Numbered from the stretch's first letter, positions 7,397-16,725 are shown. The stretch is 64,000 nucleotides of DNA from Pseudomonas sp. NBRC 111124 (GCF_001320245.1 NZ_BCBA01000042.1:146518-210517); one strand, 5' to 3'. A program made the numbers and translations. Notes: a model not told the origin generated them from the letters alone.

Positions 7397-9259
7397 TTAC
7401 TCCTCGATCTCATTCAGGTTGCGCCCGGCCAGTGCGGCTTTGACCGTCGAATCAAGGCGACGGGCGGCAAAAGCATCGGTCACCTGCGACAGACGCTTGG
7501 TCTGTTGCTCGATGGCCGCGCCATCGGTGCCGCTGAGCAAATCACGCAATTCTTGCATCTGGTACTCGATAGCTACCCGCTCGTCTTCGCTGAGCAGGCG
7601 CTCACCGTCGGCGTCCAGGGCGCCCTGCACCGCTTCAAGCAGGCGTTCGCCGTCGACCTGGTGCTCACGCAGTTGGCGCGCCTGCTTGTCAGAACCTGCG
7701 TACTCGAAGGAATCCTTGAGCATGCGGGCAATCTCACCATCAGTCAGGCCGTAGGACGGCTTGACCTGGATGCTGGCTTCCACGCCCGAGCCCAATTCAC
7801 GGGCGGCAACGCTGAGCAGACCATCTGCATCGACCTGGAAGGTCACGCGAATCTTGGCGGCACCGGCAACCATGGCCGGTATACCGCGCAGCTCAAAGCG
7901 CGCCAGGGAGCGGCAGTCGCTGATCAGCTCGCGCTCACCCTGCAGGACATGGATCATCATGGCCGACTGGCCGTCTTTGTAAGTCGTGAATTCCTGGGCG
8001 CGGGCCACCGGAATGGTGGTGTTGCGCGGGATCACCTTCTCCATCAGCCCACCCATGGTCTCGAGGCCCAGGGAAAGCGGGATCACATCAAGCAGCAGCA
8101 GCTCACCCCCTTCGCGGCGGTTGCCAGCCAAGGTGTCGGCCTGAATGGCGGCGCCGATGGCCACCACCTGGTCCGGGTCGATCGACGTCAGCGGGGTGCG
8201 GCCAAACAGCGCACCCACGGCTTCGCGCACACGCGGCACACGGGTAGAGCCACCGACCATCACCACTGCGCCCACTTCCTCCAGCTCGACGCCACTGTCG
8301 CGTACGGCGCGGCGACAGGCTTTCAGGCTGCGCGCCACCAGGGGCTCGATCATGGCTTCGAAGGCGGTGCGGCTCAGCTCGCCAGACCAGGCGCCATGGC
8401 TGACGCGGACAGTATCAGCGTCGGTCAGGGCTTCCTTGGCGGCGCAGGCGGCCTGCAGCAGCTGGCGCTGGGTGGCCGGGTCGAGATCGGCGGACAGGCC
8501 AGCCTGCTCGATGATCCAGCCAGCGATGGCGTGGTCGAAATCGTCGCCGCCCAGGGCGGTATCGCCACCGGTAGCCAGCACCTCGAACACACCGGCAGTC
8601 AGGCGCAGGATCGAGATATCGAAGGTACCGCCACCCAGGTCATAGATAGCCACCAGACCTTCAGCGTTCTGGTCCAGGCCATAGGCCACGGCAGCGGCGG
8701 TCGGCTCGTTGAGCAGGCGCAACACGTTCAGGCCGGCCAGGCGCGCGGCATCCTTGGTGGCTTGGCGCTGGGCGTCGTCGAAATAGGCCGGCACGGTGAT
8801 CACCGCGCCCACCAGCTCACCACCCAAGGTGGCTTCGGCACGCTCGCGCAGCACCTTGAGGATGTCAGCGGACACTTCCACCGGGCTTTTCGGCCCCTGG
8901 ACGGTGTCGATGAACGGCATGTGCGATTCGCCGCCAATGAAGCGGTACGGCAGCTGCTCGCCGAGCTGTTTCACGTCTGCCAGGCCACGGCCCATCAGGC
9001 GCTTGACCGACAGCACGGTGTTCAGCGGGTCGCTGGAGGCCGCCTCACGCGCGGCCAGGCCGACTTCGTTGTGGCCAGCCAGGTAACGCACTGCCGACGG
9101 CAGAATGACGTTGCCCTGCGCATCGGGCAGGGGCTCGCTGCGACCGCTGCGCACGGCAGCGACCAGAGAATTGGTGGTACCCAGGTCGATCCCCACCGCC
9201 AGGCGACGCTGGTGCGGCTGAGGGCTTTGACCGGGTTCGGCGATCTGCAGTAGGGCCAT
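7397..9259 (-). CDS. hscA: HscA, Hsp70-type chaperone of Fe-S assembly
   Basis: The 620-residue specialised Hsp70 binds the LPPVK motif of IscU and promotes cluster transfer. Visible nucleotide-binding motifs are GIDLGTTNSLVA near the N-terminus, AVITVPAYFDDAQRQATKDAA, and DLGGGTFDIS. The substrate-binding domain and helical lid fill the last third. Co-chaperone hscB lies just upstream (42-base gap), and fdx follows after three bases. Confidence 0.98.
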   Translation of the reverse strand: MALLQIAEPGQSPQPHQRRLAVGIDLGTTNSLVAAVRSGRSEPLPDAQGNVILPSAVRYLAGHNEVGLAAREAASSDPLNTVLSVKRLMGRGLADVKQLGEQLPYRFIGGESHMPFIDTVQGPKSPVEVSADILKVLRERAEATLGGELVGAVITVPAYFDDAQRQATKDAARLAGLNVLRLLNEPTAAAVAYGLDQNAEGLVAIYDLGGGTFDISILRLTAGVFEVLATGGDTALGGDDFDHAIAGWIIEQAGLSADLDPATQRQLLQAACAAKEALTDADTVRVSHGAWSGELSRTAFEAMIEPLVARSLKACRRAVRDSGVELEEVGAVVMVGGSTRVPRVREAVGALFGRTPLTSIDPDQVVAIGAAIQADTLAGNRREGGELLLLDVIPLSLGLETMGGLMEKVIPRNTTIPVARAQEFTTYKDGQSAMMIHVLQGERELISDCRSLARFELRGIPAMVAGAAKIRVTFQVDADGLLSVAARELGSGVEASIQVKPSYGLTDGEIARMLKDSFEYAGSDKQARQLREHQVDGERLLEAVQGALDADGERLLSEDERVAIEYQMQELRDLLSGTDGAAIEQQTKRLSQVTDAFAARRLDSTVKAALAGRNLNEIEE

Positions 9260-9301
9260 GCTTATCTGAATACCTTAGGCGTCATCACGGGCGACACCGG
9301 G

Positions 9302-9823
9302 TTAATCGTCGAGGCGCTCTTCCAGTTGGCGCACTTCTTGGGCGAGCTTGTCGAGGAACTGCATGCGGCGCATCAGGCGCTCGGCCTTGTCGCGCTCGGC
9401 AGGCACATCCCAGCAGGCGGCGAAATCCTCGTTCAGCGTGTCCTGTGCGCCCTTCAGGCGCTTCTTGAACACGGCCACGCCATCGAGGTCGGCTTCGTCC
9501 TGCAGTTCTTCGAGCTCTTCGCGCCACTGCATCTGCTGCAACAGGAAGTCCGGGTCATGGACCGTGACTTCCTGGGGCACTTCGTGGCCACCGATGGCCA
9601 GCAGGTAGCGGGCACGGCGCGGCGCACTGCGCAGGGTCTGGTAGGCGTCGTTGAGGGCCGCGGACTTTTCCAACGCTACCCGCTGCTCGCGCTCGGAAGC
9701 ATCGGCGAAGCGGTCCGGATGGACCTCGCGGGCCAGCTCGCGATAGCGAGTGGCCAGCTTGTCGAGGTCCAGACGGAAGCAGGGCTGGAGGTCAAACAGA
9801 GCGTAATGACAAGGAGTACCCAC
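9302..9823 (-). CDS. hscB: HscB, J-protein co-chaperone
   Basis: The 173-residue protein activates HscA ATPase and delivers IscU. The J domain at the N-terminus contains the HPD motif (AREVHPDRF), and the C-terminal three-helix part binds IscU. A GTG start (VGTPCHYALFDL) was chosen: it gives the family length and N-terminus and sits 8 bases after iscA. A longer reading would overlap iscA. Confidence 0.95.
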   Translation of the reverse strand: MGTPCHYALFDLQPCFRLDLDKLATRYRELAREVHPDRFADASEREQRVALEKSAALNDAYQTLRSAPRRARYLLAIGGHEVPQEVTVHDPDFLLQQMQWREELEELQDEADLDGVAVFKKRLKGAQDTLNEDFAACWDVPAERDKAERLMRRMQFLDKLAQEVRQLEERLDD

Positions 9824-9831
9824 GGCCAGCC

Positions 9832-10155
9832 TCAAACGTTGAAGCTTTCGCCGCAGCCACACTCACCGCGCACGTTGGGGTTGTTGAACTTGAAGCCTTC
9901 GTTCAACCCTTCCTTGACGAAGTCCAGCTCGGTACCGTCGAGGTAGACCAGGCTCTTGGGATCAATGATCACCTTGACGCCATGGTTCTCGAAAACGGTG
10001 TCTTCATCCGCCAGCTCGTCGACGAACTCCAGCACGTAGGCCAGGCCCGAGCAGCCGGTGGTGCGCACGCCCAGGCGAATGCCCTCACCCTTGCCGCGCC
10101 CGTCGAGGGAGCGGCGAATGTGGTTGGCGGCGGCTTCTGTCATGCTGATAGCCAT
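9832..10155 (-). CDS. iscA: IscA, A-type Fe-S carrier
   Basis: The 107-residue A-type carrier passes clusters or iron to apo-proteins. The three conserved cysteines are present: Cys35 (TTGCSG), Cys99 and Cys101 (GECGCGESF) near the C-terminus. The start MAISMTEAAA gives the family length. It lies between iscU (35-base gap) and hscB. Confidence 0.97.
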   Translation of the reverse strand: MAISMTEAAANHIRRSLDGRGKGEGIRLGVRTTGCSGLAYVLEFVDELADEDTVFENHGVKVIIDPKSLVYLDGTELDFVKEGLNEGFKFNNPNVRGECGCGESFNV

Positions 10156-10190
10156 CGGAACTCCTTGACTCTTACCTTGCAACGGGCGGC

Positions 10191-10577
10191 TTAGATCAAG
10201 CCTTTCTTCTGCTTGTAGTCGCGAACGGCTGCCTTGATGGCATCTTCGGCGAGTACCGAGCAGTGGATCTTCACTGGCGGCAGCGCCAGTTCTTCCGCCA
10301 GCTGGGTGTTCTTGATGGTTTCGGCTTCGTCCAGGGTCTTGCCCTTCATCCACTCGGTGGCGAGGGAGCTGGAGGCGATGGCCGAACCGCAACCGTAGGT
10401 CTTGAATTTGGCATCTTCGATGATGCCTTGCTCGTTGACCTTGATCTGCAGACGCATCACGTCACCGCACGCTGGGGCGCCGACCATGCCAGTACCGACA
10501 TCCGGGTCCTCGGCGTTCATCTTGCCGACGTTGCGTGGGTTTTCGTAGTGGTCGATGACCTTTTCACTGTATGCCAT
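10191..10577 (-). CDS. iscU: IscU, Fe-S scaffold protein
   Basis: The 128-residue scaffold is where clusters are built from IscS sulfur. Ligands Cys37, Asp39, Cys63, His105 and Cys106 are present, and the HscA recognition motif LPPVK is at residues 99-103. It follows iscS with a 46-base gap. Confidence 0.98.
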   Translation of the reverse strand: MAYSEKVIDHYENPRNVGKMNAEDPDVGTGMVGAPACGDVMRLQIKVNEQGIIEDAKFKTYGCGSAIASSSLATEWMKGKTLDEAETIKNTQLAEELALPPVKIHCSVLAEDAIKAAVRDYKQKKGLI

Positions 10578-10623
10578 GGTGCAATTCCTTCCTCATCAGG
10601 GAGCCGCTCTTGCCGGCGACTGC

Positions 10624-11838
10624 TTAGTGGGCGGCCCACTCGATCTTGGAGATGTCAACGCCGTCTTTGTACATGTCCCACAGCGGCGACAGCTCACGCA
10701 GTTTGTTAACCGCCATGCAGACTTGCTGCGCGGCGTAGTCGACTTCTTCTTCGGTGGTGAAGCGGCCGAAGGAGAAGCGGATCGAGCTGTGCGCCAGCTC
10801 GTCGTTACGACCCAGAGCGCGCAGTACATACGATGGCTCGAGCGAAGCGGAGGTACAGGCCGAGCCGGACGATACGGCGATGTCCTTCAGGGACATCAGC
10901 AGCGACTCGCCTTCGACGTAGTTGAAGCTCAGGTTCAGGTTGTGCGGTACGCGGGCAGTCTTGCTGCCGTTGACGTACAGTTCTTCGAGGTCCGAGACCT
11001 GCTTGAAGAAGCGGTCGCTCAGGGCCTTGATGCGCACGTTCTCGGCGGCCATTTCCTGCTTGGCAATGGCGAAGGCTTCGCCCATGCCGACGATCTGGTG
11101 GGTCGGCAGGGTGCCCGAACGCATGCCGCGCTCATGGCCACCGCCGTGAATGATGGCTTCCAGACGCACGCGCGGCTTGCGGCTGACGTACAGCGCGCCG
11201 ATACCTTTAGGGCCGTAGACCTTGTGCGCGGAGAACGACATCAGGTCGACCTTCAGCTTCTGCAGGTCGATCTCAACCTTGCCGGCCGACTGGGCGGCGT
11301 CGACGTGGAACAGTACGCCGCGCGAACGGGTCAGTTCACCGATGGCGGCGATGTCGTTGATCGAGCCGACTTCGTTGTTCACGTGCATCAGCGAGACCAA
11401 AATGGTGTCGTCGCGCAGAACAGCTTCGACCATGGCCGGGGTGACGATGCCGTCTTCACCCGGCTCCAGGTAGGTGACTTCAAAACCTTCACGCTCGAGC
11501 TGGCGAGCGGTGTCCAGGACCGCCTTGTGCTCGATCTTGGAGGTGATGATGTGCTTGCCCTTGCTCTGATAGAAATGCGCCACGCCTTTCAGCGCGAGGT
11601 TGTCAGACTCGGTGGCACCGCTGGTCCAGACGATTTCGCGCGGGTCGGCGTTGATCAGCTCGGCAACCTGGCGGCGGCCGTTCTCGACCGCTTCTTCGGC
11701 CTTCCAGCCGAATACGTGGGAACGCGAGGCCGGGTTACCGAAGTTGCCGTCGACCAGCAGGCAGTCGGCCATCTTCTGGGCGACGCGAGGGTCGACCGGC
11801 GTGGTAGCGGAGTAATCGAGGTAGATCGGCAACTTCAT
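10624..11838 (-). CDS. iscS: IscS, cysteine desulfurase
   Basis: The 404-residue PLP enzyme removes sulfur from cysteine and supplies Fe-S clusters, tRNA thiolation and, in organisms that use selenium, related reactions. The PLP lysine is Lys206 (SAHKVYGPKG) and the mobile persulfide Cys328 is in SSGSACTS. The N-terminus LPIYLDYSATTPVDP is typical. It is the second gene of the operon after iscR. Confidence 0.98.
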   Translation of the reverse strand: MKLPIYLDYSATTPVDPRVAQKMADCLLVDGNFGNPASRSHVFGWKAEEAVENGRRQVAELINADPREIVWTSGATESDNLALKGVAHFYQSKGKHIITSKIEHKAVLDTARQLEREGFEVTYLEPGEDGIVTPAMVEAVLRDDTILVSLMHVNNEVGSINDIAAIGELTRSRGVLFHVDAAQSAGKVEIDLQKLKVDLMSFSAHKVYGPKGIGALYVSRKPRVRLEAIIHGGGHERGMRSGTLPTHQIVGMGEAFAIAKQEMAAENVRIKALSDRFFKQVSDLEELYVNGSKTARVPHNLNLSFNYVEGESLLMSLKDIAVSSGSACTSASLEPSYVLRALGRNDELAHSSIRFSFGRFTTEEEVDYAAQQVCMAVNKLRELSPLWDMYKDGVDISKIEWAAH

Positions 11839-11884
11839 GGGTATCTCCTATCAGGCGGTGGCGTCGCTCGTCACTGTTAATCAG

Positions 11885-12376
11885 TCAGTCGACGGCGGAC
11901 GTCTCAATCTTGTCCAGCTGGGCAGTACGGCCTGCGACACGCCGCAGGTCCTGGCGCTGGGCGACTTCCTGCACCTCACGGCGCATGACGAGGTCGGCCA
12001 GGCTGATGCCGCTGAGGAATTCATGGATCTGCTGGCTGAGGTCGCACCACAGGTGGTGGGTCAGGCAGGTATCACCGGCATGGCAATCCCCGAGGCCTTG
12101 GCAACGGGTGGCATCAACCGATTCGTTGACCGCATCGATGACCTGGGCCACCTCGATGGTTTCCATGCCGCGCGACAGCTGGTAGCCACCACCCGGACCG
12201 CGCACACTGGAGACCAGGCTGCTGCGGCGCAGCTTGGCGAACAGCTGTTCCAGATAAGAGAGGGAAATGCCCTGGCGCTCGGAAATGTCGGCCAAAGACA
12301 CAGGCCCATGCTGCGCGTGCAGTGCCAGGTCAAGCATGGCAGTGACGGCGTATCGGCCTTTGGTAGTCAGTCGCAT
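11885..12376 (-). CDS. iscR: IscR, Fe-S-sensing Rrf2 regulator
   Basis: The 163-residue winged-helix regulator holds a [2Fe-2S] cluster and represses the isc operon when clusters are abundant. The ligands Cys92, Cys98, Cys104 and His107 are all present, as is the N-terminal DNA-binding domain (MRLTTKGRYAVTAMLDLA). It is first in the operon and is preceded by a promoter containing an IscR-type site, consistent with autoregulation. Confidence 0.97.
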   Translation of the reverse strand: MRLTTKGRYAVTAMLDLALHAQHGPVSLADISERQGISLSYLEQLFAKLRRSSLVSSVRGPGGGYQLSRGMETIEVAQVIDAVNESVDATRCQGLGDCHAGDTCLTHHLWCDLSQQIHEFLSGISLADLVMRREVQEVAQRQDLRRVAGRTAQLDKIETSAVD

Positions 12377-12413
12377 GGCTAATGGGTACCACGGGAGTTA
12401 CGGGATGTGTGCG

Positions 12414-12446
12414 AGTATGCGATTCCCGAGCATTTAAGTCAACTAT
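12414..12446 (-). promoter_or_regulatory. isc operon promoter with IscR type-1 site
   Basis: The minus strand carries TTGACT (-35, complement of 12437-12442), a 17-base spacer and CATACT (-10, complement of 12414-12419). The 25 bases 12422-12446 resemble the IscR type-1 motif (ATAGTTGACT, then CTCGGGAAT) and cover the -35 box and part of the spacer. Cluster-loaded IscR bound here would block polymerase. Matched by eye to the known consensus. Confidence 0.65.
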
Positions 12447-12555
12447 TAGACCTACTGCTTTAGTCGGGTTTGCATCGGGAAGGCGGGCGCGATTGTAGCA
12501 GTAACAGGGCGTGAGCACACGCCCCATATGTCAGAGTGACTTCACTGCGGCGCAA

Positions 12556-13341
12556 TCAATGCGACTGAGTGTCGCGCTGGGCGGCCTGGGTTTCGACCGC
12601 GAAGTCGTCTTCCGGCAACTTCGGCAACTCTTTGGCACAGTAGTCACTGCCCATCTTGGTCAGCGCGCCGCACATGCCCTCCAGGCGCTCGTCGACGGCC
12701 TGCAGGTGGTCGAGCATCTGGCCGATGGCACGGGCAACCGGGTCCGGCATGTCGCCGCTGACGCCGTAGGCATCGAAGCCGATCTTCTCGGCCATGGCCT
12801 TGCGCTTGGCCTCGAGTTCGCTGTCTTCGCTCTTGACGATGATCCGCCCCGGGATGCCGACCGCAGTGGCACCCGCCGGAACCGCCTTGGTCACCACCGC
12901 ATTGGAGCCGATCTTGGCCCCGGCACCCACGGTGAACGGCCCGAGCACCTTGGCGCCCGCCCCTACCACTACGCCGTTTTCCAGGGTCGGATGGCGCTTG
13001 CCCTTGTTCCAGCTGGTGCCACCCAGGGTCACGCCCTGATAAAGGGTGACATCGTCACCGATCTCCGCGGTTTCGCCGATGACGATGCCCATGCCGTGGT
13101 CGATGAAGAAGCGCCGACCAATGGTCGCACCGGGATGGATCTCGATACCGGTCAACCAGCGGCCGAAGTTCGACACCAGCCGGGCCAGCCATTTGAAGTC
13201 GCGTTTCCACAGAGCATTGCCTAGGCGGTGCAGCCAGATGGCATGCATGCCCGGGTAGCAGGTCAGCACCTCGAAAGCATTGCGCGCCGCCGGGTCGCGA
13301 TGGAATACGCTCTGGATATCTTCACGCAGACGTTCGAACAT
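12556..13341 (-). CDS. cysE: Serine O-acetyltransferase
   Basis: The 261-residue enzyme makes O-acetylserine, the acceptor for sulfide in cysteine synthesis. The N-terminal helical domain is followed by a left-handed beta-helix of hexapeptide repeats (GATIGRRFFIDHGMGIVIGE, then IGDDVTLYQGVTLGG). The C-terminal tail is longer than in the shortest family members. Supplying cysteine next to the isc operon, whose desulfurase uses cysteine, makes functional sense. trmJ lies three bases upstream on the same strand. Confidence 0.95.
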   Translation of the reverse strand: MFERLREDIQSVFHRDPAARNAFEVLTCYPGMHAIWLHRLGNALWKRDFKWLARLVSNFGRWLTGIEIHPGATIGRRFFIDHGMGIVIGETAEIGDDVTLYQGVTLGGTSWNKGKRHPTLENGVVVGAGAKVLGPFTVGAGAKIGSNAVVTKAVPAGATAVGIPGRIIVKSEDSELEAKRKAMAEKIGFDAYGVSGDMPDPVARAIGQMLDHLQAVDERLEGMCGALTKMGSDYCAKELPKLPEDDFAVETQAAQRDTQSH

Positions 13342-13344
13342 CTG

Positions 13345-14115
13345 TCAGTCCTTCCGTTTATGCGGCTCGCCCCGGACCACCTTCTGGGTCTCGGTGAGGA
13401 TGCCGCGCAAAATGCTCATTTCCGAACGATTGACCGAGCTGCGCCCGTACAGCCGGCGCAGGCGCGGCATCAGGTGCTTGGGCTTCTCGGGGTCGAGGAA
13501 GCCAATGTCCACCAGGGTTTTCTCCAGGTGTTCATAGAACAGCTCCATTTCGTCCATGGTCGCCAGCTCGTTGCTGCGCAGCGAGTTGGCGTCGAACTTC
13601 TCGACTTTCGAGGGCGCGCCTTCGGCTGCCAGCCAGGCCATGCGCACCTCATAGGAGAGCACCTGGACCGCGGCGGCAAGGTTCAGCGAGCTGAAGTCGG
13701 GGTTCGAGGGAATGTGCACGTGGAAGTGACATCGCTGCAGTTCTTCGTTGGTCAGGCCGGCGTGCTCGCGCCCGAACACCAGGGCGATTTCTTCACCGCC
13801 AGTGGCGTGCTCGACGGCCTTGGCCCCGCATTCGCGCGGGTCGATCAGCGGCCAGGGGATACTGCGCTCACGGGCGCTCGTACCCATGACCAGGCTGCAG
13901 CCGACCAGCGCGTCTTCAAGGCTGTCGACCACCTGGGCATTGGCCAGGATGTCGTCGGCACCCGAGGCGCGCGCGGTGGCGTCGCCGGACGGGAACTCTT
14001 TTGGCTGCACCAGCACCAGACGCGACAAGCCCATGTTTTTCATGGCACGCGCAGCGCCGCCGATGTTGCCGGGGTGGCTGGTATTGACCAGAACAACACG
14101 AATATTTTGCAGCAA
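13345..14115 (-). CDS. trmJ: tRNA (cytidine/uridine-2'-O-)-methyltransferase TrmJ
   Basis: The protein, 256 residues from the chosen start, is a SPOUT-class enzyme that 2'-O-methylates position 32 of tRNAs. The N-terminus LLQNIRVVLVNTSHPGNIGGAARAMK and the knot motifs (LVFGREHAGLTNEEL) are typical. A TTG start was chosen because upstream in-frame codons give an extension not found in the family; the start is therefore less certain than the gene. It is divergent from suhB. Confidence 0.93.
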   Translation of the reverse strand: MLQNIRVVLVNTSHPGNIGGAARAMKNMGLSRLVLVQPKEFPSGDATARASGADDILANAQVVDSLEDALVGCSLVMGTSARERSIPWPLIDPRECGAKAVEHATGGEEIALVFGREHAGLTNEELQRCHFHVHIPSNPDFSSLNLAAAVQVLSYEVRMAWLAAEGAPSKVEKFDANSLRSNELATMDEMELFYEHLEKTLVDIGFLDPEKPKHLMPRLRRLYGRSSVNRSEMSILRGILTETQKVVRGEPHKRKD

Positions 14116-14266
14116 GGTGTTGTGCTCACAGATGCAGGTTTGGGGGAAATCGATCTTACAGAACCGACCAGCGTAACGCCATGAAAGCAAATGTGACACT
14201 TCTGCCGCCAAACTTTTCTGCTAGAATGTTCGGCTTTCTTCTTTAACATCTCCAGGTGACCCGCCC

Positions 14267-15085
14267 ATGCAGCCTATGCTGAATATCGCCCTGCGCGCCG
14301 CTCGCAGCGCCAGTGAACTGATTTTCCGCTCCATCGAACGCCTGGATACCATCAAGGTCGACGAGAAAGAGGCCAAGGACTACGTCTCCGAAGTGGATCG
14401 TGCCGCCGAGCAGAGCATCGTCAACGCCCTGCGCAAGGCCTACCCGAACCACTCCATTCAAGGTGAAGAAACCGGCCTGCACGCCGGCACCGGCGAAGAA
14501 GGCAAGGACTACCTGTGGATCATCGATCCACTGGACGGCACCACCAACTTCCTGCGTGGCATCCCGCACTTCGCAGTCAGCATCGCCTGCAAATACCGTG
14601 GCCGCCTCGAGCACGCGGTAATCGTCGACCCGGTTCGCCAGGAAGAATTCACCGCCAGCCGTGGCCGTGGCGCCCAGCTCAATGGCCGCCGCCTGCGCGT
14701 CAGCTCGCGCACCAGCCTGGAAGGCGCCCTGCTGGGCACCGGCTTCCCGTTCCGTGACAACCAGATGGCTGACATGGACAACTACCTGGGCATGTTCCGC
14801 GCCCTGACTGGCCAGACCGCCGGCATCCGCCGCGCAGGCTCCGCCAGCCTGGACCTGGCCTACGTGGCCGCCGGCCGTTTCGATGCCTTCTGGGAGTCGG
14901 GCCTGTCCGAGTGGGACATGGCGGCAGGCGTGCTGCTGATCCAGGAAGCCGGTGGCCTGGTGAGCGACTTCAACGGTGGCCACGATTTCCTCGACAAAGG
15001 CCACATCGTTGCAGGCAACATCAAGTGCTTCAAGGCCGTACTGACCGCTATCCAGCCACACCTGCCAGAGCACATGAAGCGCTAA
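14267..15085 (+). CDS. suhB: Inositol-1-monophosphatase family protein SuhB
   Basis: The 272-residue Mg2+-dependent phosphatase also acts in rRNA antitermination in enterobacteria. Metal-binding motifs are visible: the GEETG region, IIDPLDGTTNF and WDMAAGVLLIQEAGG. A TAGAAT at 14222-14227 is a possible -10 box 40 bases upstream. A terminator follows the stop. Confidence 0.96.
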   Translation: MQPMLNIALRAARSASELIFRSIERLDTIKVDEKEAKDYVSEVDRAAEQSIVNALRKAYPNHSIQGEETGLHAGTGEEGKDYLWIIDPLDGTTNFLRGIPHFAVSIACKYRGRLEHAVIVDPVRQEEFTASRGRGAQLNGRRLRVSSRTSLEGALLGTGFPFRDNQMADMDNYLGMFRALTGQTAGIRRAGSASLDLAYVAAGRFDAFWESGLSEWDMAAGVLLIQEAGGLVSDFNGGHDFLDKGHIVAGNIKCFKAVLTAIQPHLPEHMKR

Positions 15086-15100
15086 GCGCCGATTGCAGGC

Positions 15101-15132
15101 AAAAAAAAAGCACCCCTCGGGGTGCTTTTTTT
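15101..15132. terminator. Bidirectional terminator between suhB and the glycine-zipper gene
   Basis: A run of A, the GC-rich palindrome GCACCCCTCGGGGTGC and a run of T form a rho-independent terminator readable on both strands. It serves the two convergent genes on either side. Confidence 0.9.
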
Positions 15133-15143
15133 ATGCCCGGCGC

Positions 15144-15686
15144 TTACTGCCCGGCTTCGCTGAGGATCAGCTTGCCATTCTTGTCCAACGGAATGGTCGA
15201 ACCCGGCTCGCGGTCCATCTTCACTTGGCCGACCTGGTCGCCGATGGTGTATTTGACGTTGTAGCCCACCACCTTCTCACTGATGTCGTTGACCGTGTTG
15301 CAGCGGGTTTGCGTGGTGGTGTAGGTGTCACGCTGCTGCATGCCTTCCTGCACCTTGTTCCCGGCATAACCACCACCGACCGCACCGGCCACGGTAGCGA
15401 TCTTCTTGCCGGTGCCGCCACCGATCTGGTTACCCAGCAAACCGCCGGCGAGGGCACCGACCACGGTACCGGCGATCTGGTGCTGGTCCTTGACCGGCGC
15501 CTGACGCGTGACAGCGACGTCCTTGCAGACCTCGCGCGGGGTTTTGACCTGCTGTTTGATCGGTTGCACGTCGGTGACCTGGGCGTACTCAGGCCCCTTG
15601 TTCACCAAGCTGTAGGTCGCCACAGCACCTCCGGCAGTTACACCGACAGCACCCAGTACCGCACCCACCAGCATTGATTTGTTCAC
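15144..15686 (-). CDS. Glycine-zipper 2TM domain envelope protein
   Basis: The protein has 180 residues. A hydrophobic N-terminal segment (MLVGAVLGAVGVTAGGAVA) acts as signal anchor. The centre has a glycine-zipper pair (GTVVGALAGGLLGNQIGGG and AGAVGGGYAGNKV) as in Rickettsia 17-kDa antigen/SlyB-like proteins. The rest is a beta-rich C-terminus. The GTG start at 15686 has an AGGAGG ribosome site five bases upstream, which decides the start. The precise role is unknown; an envelope-stability function is inferred from the family. Confidence 0.8.
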   Translation of the reverse strand: MNKSMLVGAVLGAVGVTAGGAVATYSLVNKGPEYAQVTDVQPIKQQVKTPREVCKDVAVTRQAPVKDQHQIAGTVVGALAGGLLGNQIGGGTGKKIATVAGAVGGGYAGNKVQEGMQQRDTYTTTQTRCNTVNDISEKVVGYNVKYTIGDQVGQVKMDREPGSTIPLDKNGKLILSEAGQ

Positions 15687-15743
15687 ATGAACCTCCTGAT
15701 CATACCCGCGGAGCGTGCTCCGCTTTCTCCCAGCCTTGGAGCG

Positions 15744-15779
15744 AAAAAAAAGGCGCGAGTTCAACACTCGCGCCTTTTT
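15744..15779 (-). terminator. Terminator after secF
   Basis: A 9-base stem, GGCGCGAGT (15752-15760) pairing with ACTCGCGCC (15766-15774), has a 5-base loop and an A-run on the left, read as a U-run on the minus strand. It ends the queA-tgt-yajC-secD-secF transcript. Confidence 0.9.
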
Positions 15780-15806
15780 GGTCGCCGAACGGTGTAGGGC
15801 TAGCCG

Positions 15807-16715
15807 TTAAGGACGGTCATCTACGCCTTCGTTTTTCACCGGCGGGATCAGGTCTTCGCTGTTCAGGTTGAGCCAAATCAGCACCACGTTGGCGATATAG
15901 ATCGACGAGTAGGTACCGGCCATGACACCGATGAACAATGCCAGGGAGAAGCCGAACAGGTTGTCGCCACCGAAGAACAGCAGCGCAGCGATGGCCAGCA
16001 AGGTCGAAACCGAGGTGGCGATGGTGCGCAGCAGGGTCTGGGTAGTCGAGACGTTGATGTTCTCGATCAGCGAGGCCTTGCGCATCACGCGGAAGTTCTC
16101 ACGTACCCGGTCGAAGACGACAATGGTGTCGTTCAGCGAGTAACCGATGATCGCCAGCACCGCCGCGAGCACCGTCAGGTCGAAGGTGATCTGGAAGAAC
16201 GACAGGATACCCAGGGTTACCACCACGTCGTGGATCAGCGAGACGATCGCGCCCACGGCGAACTTCCACTGGAAGCGGAAGGCCAGGTAGATGAGGATGC
16301 CGCCCAGTGCCAGGAGCATGCCGAGGCCGCCCTGGTCGCGCAGCTCTTCACCCACCTGCGGGCCGACGAACTCGACGCGCTTGAGGGTGGCCGGGTTGTC
16401 GCCACCGGCCTTCTGCAGGGCCGCGCCAACCTTGGCACCCAGCTGCGGGTCGTCGCCCGGCATGCGCACCAGCAGGTCGGTGGTGGCGCCGAAGCTCTGC
16501 ACCACGGCCTCGTGGAAGCCGGAATCGACCAGCTCGGCACGGACTGCCTTGAGGTCGGCCGGGCGTTCGTAGGTCAGCTCGATCAGCGTACCGCCGGTGA
16601 AGTCCAGGCCGAAGTTCAGGCCCTTCTGCCACCAGCTGAACAGCGCCAGCACGGTGAGGAGCACGGTAATGGCGAACGCGACATTGCGCACGCCCATGAA
16701 ATTGATGGTTTTCAT
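15807..16715 (-). CDS. secF: Protein translocase subunit SecF
   Basis: The 302-residue inner-membrane protein forms with SecD the RND-type motor that uses proton flow to pull secreted proteins through SecYEG. An N-terminal membrane segment, a periplasmic P4 domain and five further membrane segments are visible, with GLDFTGGTLIELTYE and YSLNDTIVVFDRVREN as family signatures. The start MKTINFMGVRN was chosen 10 bases after secD. Confidence 0.97.
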   Translation of the reverse strand: MKTINFMGVRNVAFAITVLLTVLALFSWWQKGLNFGLDFTGGTLIELTYERPADLKAVRAELVDSGFHEAVVQSFGATTDLLVRMPGDDPQLGAKVGAALQKAGGDNPATLKRVEFVGPQVGEELRDQGGLGMLLALGGILIYLAFRFQWKFAVGAIVSLIHDVVVTLGILSFFQITFDLTVLAAVLAIIGYSLNDTIVVFDRVRENFRVMRKASLIENINVSTTQTLLRTIATSVSTLLAIAALLFFGGDNLFGFSLALFIGVMAGTYSSIYIANVVLIWLNLNSEDLIPPVKNEGVDDRP

Positions 16716-16725
16716 CGCAGCTCCC

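Noticed and set aside
7004..9253. Long plus-strand frame opposite fdx and hscA
   Set aside because: Shadow of hscA/fdx. It shows Gln/His/Leu-rich antisense composition and no motifs, whereas hscA has complete Hsp70 motifs.
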